Assembly (NCBI RefSeq): GCF_022808815.1
Contig: NZ_JAKZLC010000002.1
Coordinates: forward strand, 186,001 to 250,000
Direction: 5' to 3'
Origin: Geothrix paludis
GTDB lineage: Bacteria > Acidobacteriota > Holophagae > Holophagales > Holophagaceae
DNA length: 64,000 bases
The stretch's first letter is position 1, and the number at the start of each line of letters is the position of its first letter. The notes below the pieces were generated by a model. The model did no database searches, was not told where the DNA came from, and was given only the letters and a program-made list of their open reading frames with translations. Of the stretch, positions 16,668-25,612 are shown one piece after another. A program made the position numbers and the translations under genes.

Positions 16668-17099
16668 TCAAGGCTGGCCGTGCTGTTCCCACTTCACGCC
16701 GAAGTGGTCGAGGATGTGCTGGCGCTCCACGCGTTCCTGCTCGGCGATGCTCGCGTAGGGGTGGCGGAACACCACCCGGCGCACGCCGCGGCGCACCAGG
16801 GCGCGGCAGCAGGTGAGGCAGGGCTCGTGGGTGACGTAGGCCGTGGCGACATGGCCGTCGCAGAATCCCAGGGCGTTCTCCTCCGCGTGGCTGGTGTGCA
16901 GGCAGCGCTGGCCCGGCTTGCAGGTGTCTGGCGTGCAGTGCGGCATGCCGGGCAGCGCGCCGTTGAAGCCCGCCGCCGCGATGCCGCCATCGCCCCGCAG
17001 CAGCACCGCGCCCACCTGGAGGCGGCAGCAGGTCCCCAGGCGGCTCAGCTCCAGCGCCATGTTCATGAAGACTTCGTCCTTCAGCCGGGATCGCGTCAC
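16668..17099 (-). CDS. Deoxycytidylate (dCMP) deaminase family protein
   Basis: A 143-residue zinc deaminase, expected to convert dCMP to dUMP for thymidylate synthesis. Zinc ligands and catalytic Glu are H71-A-E73 (HAEENAL) and C94/C97 (PCLTCC). The insert with CTPDTCKPGQRC is typical of dCMP deaminases, some of which bind a second zinc there. The GTG at 17099 is chosen: AGAGGGG lies about six bases upstream and the length fits the family. An ATG pair at 17123-17126 would add eight or nine residues but lacks a ribosome site. ComE-type competence deaminases are the closest alternative. Gene stands alone between two AT-richer spacers. Confidence 0.85.
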   Translation of the reverse strand: MTRSRLKDEVFMNMALELSRLGTCCRLQVGAVLLRGDGGIAAAGFNGALPGMPHCTPDTCKPGQRCLHTSHAEENALGFCDGHVATAYVTHEPCLTCCRALVRRGVRRVVFRHPYASIAEQERVERQHILDHFGVKWEQHGQP

Positions 17100-17225
17100 G
17101 TCAGCCCCTCTGGAAACCTCCATCATCGCAAGAAGTGCGGGGTTCCGGGGCCCGCCAGGACCTCTCAACAGATCTGAATGTCTTTGGAATAAATCGTGCC
17201 CATCGTCACAGGGAGATGGGTTTGA

Positions 17226-17262
17226 TTGAAGTCGCAGATAGGCATAATAAAATATAGGCAGG
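17226..17262 (+). promoter_or_regulatory. Probable promoter and ribosome site for the secreted protein gene
   Basis: TTGAAG (17226-17231) and TAAAAT (17248-17253) are spaced 16 bases in a locally AT-rich stretch. GGCAGG (17257-17262) lies six bases before the ATG at 17269. The predicted transcript start would leave almost no leader. Matches are 4/6 and 5/6 to sigma-70 consensus. Confidence 0.45.
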
Positions 17263-17268
17263 TAATTT

Positions 17269-18360
17269 ATGAGACTCCGCCTTCTGACCCTCTTTGCCAC
17301 GCTGGTTCTCTGCGGCCCCCTTCCCCTGGACGCCCAGGCCCGGGCTTCGGCCCAGGGCTGGGACCCCGCCCGCGCGACGGGAGGATGGGCCTTCCAGGAA
17401 GTCGACGGCTCGCTGGTCTTCTTCGACCCGCCCACCCGCACCCTGCGTTCCTGGATGAAGGGGAACGGCCTCCTGTCCACCCTCCAGGTCACCCTTCCGG
17501 AGGTGCGGAAGGTCGCTGCGGCGCCGAAACCGGCGCCGACGGCGAGCGGCCCGGTCGCCACCGACTACGACGCGGCCGGCGCCATCCTTTACGGGATCCC
17601 CCGCCGCCAGCGGCCGCACACCCCGGCCGCGAAGCCGGCCGCGCAAGCGGTCCCGGAACCCGCCTGTGAAGCCGTGCCCGAGCGCTGGGTGATCGACTCC
17701 TACAGCCGGACCTGGATGGCCTGCGACGGCCGCCTGATCGTCCTCAACAAGGACGGCCAGATCGAGAGCGCCCTGGCGGTTCCCGCCGCCATCGAGGACA
17801 TGGCCGTTGGCCGCGAGGGCATCCTGGTCCTCTACCGGACCCTGAAGCCCTACCTCGAGAAGCGCGACCTCAGGACCGGCGCGGTGCTCTGGTCCTACGG
17901 CGACCGCACCCAGGTGAAGGACGCCGCGGCCCAGCCCCTGCTTGTCCCGCTCAACCGCATGGCGCTGGGGACGGATGGGACGGTGTACCTCGCGGAGGGC
18001 GCCAGCTTGGCCTTCACGGTCCTCGATCCCGCCCGGGGCCCCAAGGAGCCCGGCCAGACCTTCTTCACCTGCCACGACGCCCTGCCCGGCCGCGCCCTGT
18101 TGGGCCCGGTGGGCCGCGGACCCATGCTTTCCTGGGCGGGCAAGGACGTGATCTTCAGCGTCTTCACGCCCAGCCAGATCAAGTCCTGCGGCGCCCCCGA
18201 ATCCAAGGGCCTCGTGCTCGCCCGCTTCGACCTGCTCAACGGCGCCCTGGAGTGGATCCCGACCGAGCTTCCCGAAGGGCACCGGCTGGTGGGCCTCCTC
18301 GATCACGAGGCCGTCTTCCTGGCTCCCGGTGGAGGGCTGGCCTACGCCCCCATCCGGTGA
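17269..18360 (+). CDS. Secreted protein of unknown function, possible beta-propeller
   Basis: A 363-residue exported protein with a classic signal peptide (about 1-22, ending LDAQA). An Ala/Pro-rich linker runs over about 85-130. The rest alternates short beta-strands with turns (VIDSYSRTWMACDGRLIVLN, then GQIESALAVPAAIEDMAVG, then TGAVLWSYGD and GTDGTVYLAEGA), a pattern that suggests a PQQ- or NHL-like propeller. Three Cys in the mature part could pair. No catalytic motif is recognised. A GC-rich hairpin follows the stop and is shared with the convergent tRNA gene. Confidence 0.72.
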   Translation: MRLRLLTLFATLVLCGPLPLDAQARASAQGWDPARATGGWAFQEVDGSLVFFDPPTRTLRSWMKGNGLLSTLQVTLPEVRKVAAAPKPAPTASGPVATDYDAAGAILYGIPRRQRPHTPAAKPAAQAVPEPACEAVPERWVIDSYSRTWMACDGRLIVLNKDGQIESALAVPAAIEDMAVGREGILVLYRTLKPYLEKRDLRTGAVLWSYGDRTQVKDAAAQPLLVPLNRMALGTDGTVYLAEGASLAFTVLDPARGPKEPGQTFFTCHDALPGRALLGPVGRGPMLSWAGKDVIFSVFTPSQIKSCGAPESKGLVLARFDLLNGALEWIPTELPEGHRLVGLLDHEAVFLAPGGGLAYAPIR

Positions 18361-18393
18361 TCGGGCGGCGTTCCCCCCGCCGTCCTGACATTC

Positions 18394-18422
18394 GAGCAGA
18401 AGCTCCACCGGAGCTCCTGCTC
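18394..18422. terminator. Bidirectional hairpin between secreted-protein gene and tRNA-Arg
   Basis: GAGCAG and GCTCC pair with GGAGC and CTGCTC around an ACC loop, with a small internal bulge. The hairpin sits between a plus-strand stop and the 3' end of a minus-strand tRNA, so it can serve both transcripts. There is no long T tract. Confidence 0.5.
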
Positions 18423-18456
18423 GCTTTCGGAATGCCCGAGGCGGCCTGGGCAGGAA

Positions 18457-18533
18457 TGGTGGCCCCGATGCGATTCGAACGCACGACCTGCTCCTTAGGA
18501 GGGAGCTGCTCTATCCAGCTGAGCTACGGGACC
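18457..18533 (-). tRNA. tRNA-Arg (anticodon CCT)
   Basis: A 77-nt cloverleaf on the reverse strand. The acceptor stem GGTCCCG/CGGGGCC has one T-G pair, followed by discriminator A and an encoded CCA. The D arm closes with GCTC/GAGC. The anticodon stem GCTCC/GGAGC encloses loop CTCCTAA, giving anticodon CCT for AGG codons. The T arm is GTGCG-TTCGAAT-CGCAT. AGG is a minor Arg codon in a genome of this composition. Confidence 0.96.
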
Positions 18534-18977
18534 CACGCGGGTTTGCGAGGCTCCCAGTCTAGCAGTTGTGCCTTTGTTCTGGAGCCTCCCTCACCCGCAG
18601 GCCTGGGGCGGGCGGCTGGTCTCGGCTCCTTCGCGCGGGGTCATGGGCTTGTGGCGGACTTCGTGGAGGCCTGGAAGCGTGATCCGAAGACACCTACCGT
18701 CATCAAAGAGGAACTGGGGACGCTGACCATCCATGAGGCGTTCAAGGTCAAGTAGGCCCTACGGGTTCCGGCAATCCGGACGCGACGGAGCTCTCACCAC
18801 ACAGGCGTCCGGATGGCGATCGTTCCAGAAGGAGAGCAAATCATGCCCTGTTTTTGACAATTGATCCTCAATCCAGCCGCACCGATACAGCGACATCATT
18901 CCATCCATGCGCCATCGATCCGGCTTATCATGGGGGAAGGAAGCTGGATCGACTGATCCATCCGTCGAGCGAACGTC
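18534..18977. other. Gene-poor spacer between tRNA-Arg and the TatD gene
   Basis: A 444-base stretch with no complete gene seen. It contains a possible coding remnant (18645-18755), and further on a TTGACA hexamer (18854-18859) in AT-richer sequence before the TatD start. No good -10 partner was found at 16-18 bases. Composition is lower in GC than neighbouring genes, which fits decayed or promoter sequence. Confidence 0.5.
18645..18755 (+). pseudogene. Possible C-terminal remnant of a lost gene
   Basis: One frame reads about 36 residues with protein-like composition (VADFVEAWKRDPKT, then TVIKEELGTLTIHEAFKVK) and ends at a TAG. Upstream, the same frame runs into the tRNA and shows no sensible start or ribosome site. 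It looks like the tail of a gene whose 5' part was deleted, or a chance frame. The parent family is not recognised. Confidence 0.3.
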
Positions 18978-19691
18978 ATGCCCCCTCTCTTCGATGCCCA
19001 CAGCCACCTGCCGAAGGTCGGCGCGCCGGAGCCTGCGGTGAACGGCCGGGAACACCGGCGCGTGGTCTGTGGAACCTGCGAGGCGGATTGGCCCGCGGTG
19101 CTGGCCCACGCGGCTTCTCACGCGGAGGTTCTTCCGATGCTGGGCCTCCATCCCTGGTTCGTGAGGGATGCGGCACAAGGCTGGGAGGCACGGCTGGAGG
19201 CCCTGCTCCGCTCGCATCCCGCCGGCGTGGGAGAGTGCGGGCTCGACTTCGCGCGCAAGGAAGCGGATCGGGCCGGGCAGGAATCGGCCCTGCGGGTCCA
19301 GCTGCGCCTGGCCCACGCCCTGCGCCGGCCCGTGGCGATCCACGTGGTCAAGGCCTGGGGGACGCTGCTGGAGGTGCTCCGTGAGGAGGCGGTGCCCCCG
19401 GCCGGCGCCCTGGTCCATGCCTTCTCCGGAAGCCCCGAGACCGCCCGGGCGCTCCAGGCCATGGGCGTCTTCCTGTCGTTTTCGGGCGCGCTCCTCAAGC
19501 CCGAGCAGGCAGGCGTGCGGCAAGCCCTGCGGTCCGCTTCGCCATCCCGCCTGCTCCTGGAGACGGACGGCAGCGTGGAACTGGAGCGGGTGATGGAGGC
19601 CGCTGCGACGATCCGCGGGATCAGCGTGACGGATCTCGAGCTCCTGGCCTGGGAGAATGGGGGCCAGTGTTTCAAGGAGCTCATGGCATGA
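18978..19691 (+). CDS. TatD-family metal-dependent hydrolase
   Basis: A 237-residue TIM-barrel hydrolase of the TatD/YcfH family, linked to 3'-5' DNA exonuclease or D-aminoacyl-tRNA-type activities in relatives. Metal ligands fit the family: DAHSH (D6, H8, H10), GLHPW near 57, GECGLD with E86, then HVVKAWG, HAFSGS and ETDGS. It is somewhat shorter than typical TatD proteins (about 255-265), with short spacing in the N-terminal half. Its stop overlaps the tcdA start (ATGA), so the two are translated together. Confidence 0.88.
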   Translation: MPPLFDAHSHLPKVGAPEPAVNGREHRRVVCGTCEADWPAVLAHAASHAEVLPMLGLHPWFVRDAAQGWEARLEALLRSHPAGVGECGLDFARKEADRAGQESALRVQLRLAHALRRPVAIHVVKAWGTLLEVLREEAVPPAGALVHAFSGSPETARALQAMGVFLSFSGALLKPEQAGVRQALRSASPSRLLLETDGSVELERVMEAAATIRGISVTDLELLAWENGGQCFKELMA

Positions 19692-20425
19692 GGTGGTATT
19701 CCCGGAGTGAGCTGCTGCTCGGAGAAGCGGCCCTGGAGCGGCTGCGCGCCGCGCGCGTGACGGTCTTCGGCCTGGGCGGGGTGGGCTCCTTCGCCGTGGA
19801 GGCCCTGGCCCGCGCGGGCGTGGGGCATCTGCGCCTGGTGGACCACGACGTCGTCGGCCCCAGCAACCTCAACCGCCAGCTCTTCGCGCTGCGCTCCACG
19901 ATCGGCCAGCCCAAGGCCGAGGTGGCCGCCGCCCGGGTGCGGGACATCAACCCCGACTGCGACGTGGAGCCCCGCATCACCTTCATCCACACGGACACGC
20001 TGCCGGAGCTGCTCACGCCGCGGCCCGACGTGATGATCGACGCCATCGACTCCATGTCCTGCAAGGTGGCCCTCATGCGCACCGCACACGAGCAGGGCCT
20101 GCCCATCATCTCGGCCATGGGCGCCGGCGGGCGCACGGACAGCAGCCAGCTCCGCGTGGGCGACCTCAGCCACACGCGCCTCTGCCCGCTGGCGGCGCGG
20201 GTGCGCAAGGAACTCCGCAAGGTGGGCATCACCCAGGGCATCCGCTGCGTCTACTCGCTGGAACCCGCCGACAACAAGCGCCCCGCCAACCCCATCGACA
20301 TCGAGCCCCATCGCGGCCCGGGTCGCCAGCGCCGGCCCGTGGGCACCATTTCGTACATGCCCGCCATCGTGGGGATGAAGGTCGCCGAGGAGGCGCTGCG
20401 GCTGCTGCTGGAGCGCCCGGTCTAA
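19688..20425 (+). CDS. tcdA: tRNA threonylcarbamoyladenosine dehydratase (ThiF/E1 family)
   Basis: A 245-residue E1-like ATP-dependent enzyme that cyclises t6A37 of ANN-decoding tRNAs to ct6A. The ATP-binding motif GLGGVGS lies at 28-34, LVDHDVVGPSNLNRQ at 50-64, and the family DAIDSMSCKVAL segment follows. The last third carries the TcdA-type DxxHTRLCPLAARVRKELRK and SLEP segments. It starts within the TatD stop codon. The TAA stop shares its last A with the first base of a 272-bp inverted-repeat element, so the element lies flush against the gene. Confidence 0.93.
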   Translation: MRWYSRSELLLGEAALERLRAARVTVFGLGGVGSFAVEALARAGVGHLRLVDHDVVGPSNLNRQLFALRSTIGQPKAEVAAARVRDINPDCDVEPRITFIHTDTLPELLTPRPDVMIDAIDSMSCKVALMRTAHEQGLPIISAMGAGGRTDSSQLRVGDLSHTRLCPLAARVRKELRKVGITQGIRCVYSLEPADNKRPANPIDIEPHRGPGRQRRPVGTISYMPAIVGMKVAEEALRLLLERPV

Positions 20426-20694
20426 GAGTGCCTAACAAAACCCCCACGGGGTCGCGCGAGGGCCGCCGGGCGAGCGAGGCGAGGAACGCGAGGAGACGCG
20501 TAGCGGGTACTACGCGCGACGAGCGTGACGCGGCATCGCGACGCCCGCCGGCCCTCGCCCGGAGGGAGAACGCCAGGTGGGCGCCCCGCGTCGTCACGGC
20601 CCTTGAACGATGAACCGCATCGCCCTGCGGGCCCTTCCTTGCGGTGCATCCCACCTGGCTTTCTCGCGGCCCCGTCGGGGTTTTGTTAGGCACT

Positions 20695-20696
<2 letters not shown>
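20425..20696. repeat. 272-bp element with terminal inverted repeats and two internal hairpins
   Basis: The ends AGAGTGCCTAACAAAACCCC (20425-20444) and its exact complement (20677-20696) form a 20-bp terminal inverted repeat. Inside are two more inverted pairs: 20457-20472 with 20542-20557, and 20566-20581 with 20650-20665, each with one mismatch. CGCGTAG/CTACGCG sits in the first loop. The single strand could fold into a three-way junction. It fits exactly between two convergent stop codons and lends bases to both. It encodes no convincing protein, and target duplication is not clear. A MITE-like or terminator element is most likely. Confidence 0.88.
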
Positions 20697-22302
<1,606 letters not shown>

Positions 22303-22506
22303 GTAGGGCCCTCTTCATCAGATCCGGAACCGTTCAGACCAAGTCTCAATATAGACATTCGGATCCACTAGGCAAGATAGACCTAAAGCACGAGGCGGGA
22401 CTCGATCCAGGAGCGAGGCGGCCATCTGCAACCTGCCTGGCCGGAGTCCAATGATCGGGAGGGGGGACTGTTATGGTTCAAGATCGATCAGCCCATTCCG
22501 GTCCAC

Positions 22507-23385
22507 ATGCCTACCCTGTCCTTCTCCTGCCTGCGATTCCCCGATCTGAAAGAGCTGGATGAGCGCCTGATCCATCTCGCCGATCGGCCTGACCTGGAAG
22601 GTCCGCGGCGATTCCTGGCGGAATTCTGGTCCTTCGGCCTCAAGGAAGCCCGAGCCTGCCTCTTCGCAGGGCTCTTTTTCGGCGCCGTGTTCTCCATGCC
22701 GCGAGGCGGCCTGATGGGCCTGCCCCGCTACGACCTCCTGCTCCTCGTGGCCCTCGCCACCCAGGGATGGATGGTCTGGTCGCGGCTCGAGACCCTGGAC
22801 GAGCTCAAGGCCATCACGCTCTTCCACGTGATCGGATTCGCGCTGGAAGCCTTCAAGACCTCCCAAGGCATCAGGTCCTGGTCCTATCCGGACGACGCCT
22901 ACACCAAGATCCTCGGCGTGCCACTCTTCTCGGGCTTCATGTACGCGGCCATCGGCAGTTACCTCATCCAGGCCTGGCGCCTCCTCCACGTGCGCGTGGT
23001 CCACCACCCGCCGTACTGGATGGCGTGGATCCTGGCCACGCTGGTCTACGCCAACTTCTTCACCCACCACTTCATCGGCGATGTCCGCTGGTACTTGGCG
23101 GCCTGCGCGCTGGGTCTCTATGCTCGAGCCACCGTGATCTTCCGTCCCCTGGACCGGGAGCGGAAGATGCCCCTGCTGCTGGCCTTCGTACTGATCGGCT
23201 TCTTCATCTGGCTGGCCGAAAACGTCAGCACCTTCCTGGGCATCTGGAGATACCCGAACCAGCTCGGTGCCTGGTCGCGGGTGCACGTGGGCAAGTGGAG
23301 CTCCTGGTCGCTCCTCATCATCATGACCTTCACCATTGTGGCGAACCTCAAGCACATCAAGGAACGGATCCACGTGCCCGAGTGA
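22507..23385 (+). CDS. DUF817 (YoaT-type) membrane protein
   Basis: A 292-residue membrane protein with about seven hydrophobic helices after a 45-residue soluble N-terminus. Conserved-looking DUF817 features include KTSQGIRSWSYPD, GVPLFSGFMYAAIGSY, and the C-terminal VSTFLGIWRYPNQLGAW then HVGKWSSW. The function of the family is unknown. It is divergent from the hybrid kinase gene, and the roughly 200-base spacer must carry both promoters. It converges with ybiT 33 bases on. Confidence 0.88.
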   Translation: MPTLSFSCLRFPDLKELDERLIHLADRPDLEGPRRFLAEFWSFGLKEARACLFAGLFFGAVFSMPRGGLMGLPRYDLLLLVALATQGWMVWSRLETLDELKAITLFHVIGFALEAFKTSQGIRSWSYPDDAYTKILGVPLFSGFMYAAIGSYLIQAWRLLHVRVVHHPPYWMAWILATLVYANFFTHHFIGDVRWYLAACALGLYARATVIFRPLDRERKMPLLLAFVLIGFFIWLAENVSTFLGIWRYPNQLGAWSRVHVGKWSSWSLLIIMTFTIVANLKHIKERIHVPE

Positions 23386-23418
23386 GCCTAGGCCGCTTGG
23401 CGCATTCCGGGAAAGGGT

Positions 23419-25044
23419 CTACCGTCCCGTCGGGGCCCCGTACTCCGCGTAGGTCCCCTGGAAGTCCTCGATGCCATCGTCGGTGAGGTGCCAGATGCGG
23501 GTGGCCACCTCGTCGATGATGTCCTCATCGTGGGTCACGAAGAGGATCGTCCCCTCGTAGCGCTGGAGTGCGTCATTCAGGGCGATGACAGCTTCGAGGT
23601 CCAGGTGGTTGGTGGGTTCGTCCAGCACCAGGATGTTGGGCTTCTGCAGCATGAGCTTGCAGAACAGCAGGCGGCAGGACTCGCCGCCGCTCAGCACGTC
23701 CGTCATCTTATTGCCTTCCTCGCCGCGGAAGAGCATCTGCCCCATGACGCCGCGGATCTGCTCCTTGGTGGCGTCGGGATCGAACTGGTGCAGCCAGGTC
23801 ACCAGCTCGTAGCCCTTGGGGATGCTCTCGGCGAAGTCCTGCGAGAAGTAGCCCACGTTGGCCTCGTGGCCCCACTTCACCTCGCCGCCATCGAGCTTCA
23901 GCCCGCCTTCGGTCACCTGCGGGGCGTTGGCCAGCAGGGCGTTCAGCAGGGTGGTCTTGCCGATGCCGTTGCGGCCCATGATGGCGACCTTCTCACCGCG
24001 CTGCACCATGGCGGTGAAGCCCTTGATGACCTCGTGGCGGCCCCCCGTCCCGTCCTTGTCGGTGTCGTAGCCCTTCCGGATGTCCTCGAACTCCAGGGCG
24101 TAGCGGCCGCCGGGCTTGCCGAGGTTGAACTTGATGAAGGGGCGCTGGATGTTGCTGCGCGCCAGGTCGCTGGGCTGGAGGCGTTCCACCTCCTTGCGCC
24201 GGCTGTTCACCTGGCTGCTGCGGGTGCCGGCGGCGAAGCGCTGGATGAACTCGTTGAGCTGGGCGATCTTCTTCTCGCGCTGGGCGTTCTCGGACTCGAT
24301 GCGGCTGCGCACCTGGATCTTGGCCATGACCATGTCGTCGTAGCCACCGGTGTACTGGATGATCGTCTGGTAGTCGATGTCAGCGATGTGCGTGCAGACG
24401 TTGTTCAGGAAGTGGCGATCGTGGGAGATCACCACCACCGTGCCCTTGTAGCGGTCCAGGAACTCCTCCAGCCAGTGGATGGAGTCCAGGTCCAGGTGGT
24501 TGGTGGGCTCGTCCAGCAGCAGGGCCTCGGGATTGCCGAACAGGGCCTGGGACAGCAGCACGCGCACCTTCTGGCCGCCCTGCAGCTCGCTCATCTTGCG
24601 GTTGTGGAGCGCCTCGGGAATGCCCAGGCCATCCAGCAGGACGGCGGCGTCGCTCTCGGCGGTATAGCCATCTTCGTCGGCCACGACGCCTTCGAGCTCG
24701 GCCACGCGCATGCCGTCCTCGTCCGTCATCTCCGCCTTCTCGTAGATGGCGTCCCGCTCCTGCAGGGCCTTCCAGAGGCCCGCATTGCCCATGATCACCG
24801 TGTCGATGACCCGGAACTCGTCGAAGGCGAACTGGTCCTGCCGCAGGATGCCCATCTTGCGCGGCCGGATGACGTTGCCCGTCTGCTGCTCCAGCTCGCC
24901 CGCGAGGATCTTCATGAACGTGGACTTCCCCGCCCCGTTCGGCCCCGTCAGACCGTAGCGTCGGCCCGGGTTGAAGGTGGTGGTGACGTCCTCGAAGAGG
25001 ATCTTCGCGCCATAGCGCATGGTGACGTTCTGGACTGCAAGCAT
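23419..25044 (-). CDS. ybiT: ABC-F family ATPase, YbiT type
   Basis: A 541-residue soluble protein with two ABC ATPase domains and no membrane part. ABC-F proteins bind the ribosomal E site and relieve stalled or defective translation. Walker A is GPNGAGKST in domain 1 and GRNGIGKTT in domain 2. Signature motifs LQGGQ and LSGGE and Walker B LLLDEPTNHLD and LVLDEPTNHLD are intact. Length and the inter-domain linker (about 240-320, charged helices) match YbiT. The ATG at 25044 follows GGGAG at six bases; a longer in-frame extension to 25185 lacks a ribosome site and overlaps the divergent promoter region. Confidence 0.92.
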   Translation of the reverse strand: MLAVQNVTMRYGAKILFEDVTTTFNPGRRYGLTGPNGAGKSTFMKILAGELEQQTGNVIRPRKMGILRQDQFAFDEFRVIDTVIMGNAGLWKALQERDAIYEKAEMTDEDGMRVAELEGVVADEDGYTAESDAAVLLDGLGIPEALHNRKMSELQGGQKVRVLLSQALFGNPEALLLDEPTNHLDLDSIHWLEEFLDRYKGTVVVISHDRHFLNNVCTHIADIDYQTIIQYTGGYDDMVMAKIQVRSRIESENAQREKKIAQLNEFIQRFAAGTRSSQVNSRRKEVERLQPSDLARSNIQRPFIKFNLGKPGGRYALEFEDIRKGYDTDKDGTGGRHEVIKGFTAMVQRGEKVAIMGRNGIGKTTLLNALLANAPQVTEGGLKLDGGEVKWGHEANVGYFSQDFAESIPKGYELVTWLHQFDPDATKEQIRGVMGQMLFRGEEGNKMTDVLSGGESCRLLFCKLMLQKPNILVLDEPTNHLDLEAVIALNDALQRYEGTILFVTHDEDIIDEVATRIWHLTDDGIEDFQGTYAEYGAPTGR

Positions 25045-25172
25045 GCGGACTCCCGAACCGATCATTGTACGGGAGGAACCCTGTTTCTCCGAGAGCCAGC
25101 TCCAACCGAGGCCCTGCGGGCCCCGTTTGGAGATAGGCGACTTCGCCGCCGGACAAAAAAACGGAACCGGGG

Positions 25173-25210
25173 TTGACACATACACTTTTTATCGTAGGTT
25201 TTCCGGTGTA
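25173..25210 (+). promoter_or_regulatory. Promoter and possible BlaI-type operator
   Basis: TTGACA (25173-25178) is a perfect -35; TAGGTT (25195-25200) is a weak -10 at 16 bases. TACAC (25181-25185) and GTGTA (25206-25210) form an inverted pair across the promoter, reminiscent of the TACA/TGTA half-sites that BlaI/MecI bind. Self-regulation of the following blaI-type gene is inferred. Confidence 0.45.
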
Positions 25211-25225
25211 ACCCCAGGACACCCC

Positions 25226-25612
25226 ATGCGACATCCCCTGAACCGCCCCACCGATGTGGAACTCTCCATCCTTCGCGCCCTCTGGGACCTCGGTCCCGCC
25301 ACGGTCCGCCAGGTCCAAGAGGTGCTCGGCGCGGACCGGGAGCTGGCCTACACGGCCGTGCTGAAGATGATGCAGACCATGGTCGACAAGGGGCTGCTGC
25401 TTCGCGATGAATCGGGCCGCTCCCACATCTACCGTCCCGCCCAGGCCCGGGAGCACACCCTGAGGCACCTGGTGGACGACCTGCTGGAGCGCGCCTTTGG
25501 CGGCAGCGCCCTGGACCTCATGACCACGACCCTCTCAAGCCGGAAGCTGGACTCCGGCGAGCGAGAGGAGATCGCCCAGCTGCTGGCCAAGGCCAAGGAG
25601 AAGCGTCCGTGA
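25226..25612 (+). CDS. BlaI/MecI/CopY-family transcriptional repressor
   Basis: A 128-residue winged-helix repressor. The N-terminal half has the family pattern (PTDVELSILRALWDLGPAT, VRQVQEVL, then LAYTAVLKMMQTMVDKGLL), followed by a dimerisation helix region. Such repressors are cleaved or released when a membrane-bound M56 protease senses antibiotic or envelope stress. Here the M56 gene starts inside this stop codon (GTGA overlap), which is the classic bicistronic layout. The ATG at 25226 matches the family N-terminus. No beta-lactamase lies downstream, so the target is probably elsewhere. Confidence 0.9.
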   Translation: MRHPLNRPTDVELSILRALWDLGPATVRQVQEVLGADRELAYTAVLKMMQTMVDKGLLLRDESGRSHIYRPAQAREHTLRHLVDDLLERAFGGSALDLMTTTLSSRKLDSGEREEIAQLLAKAKEKRP

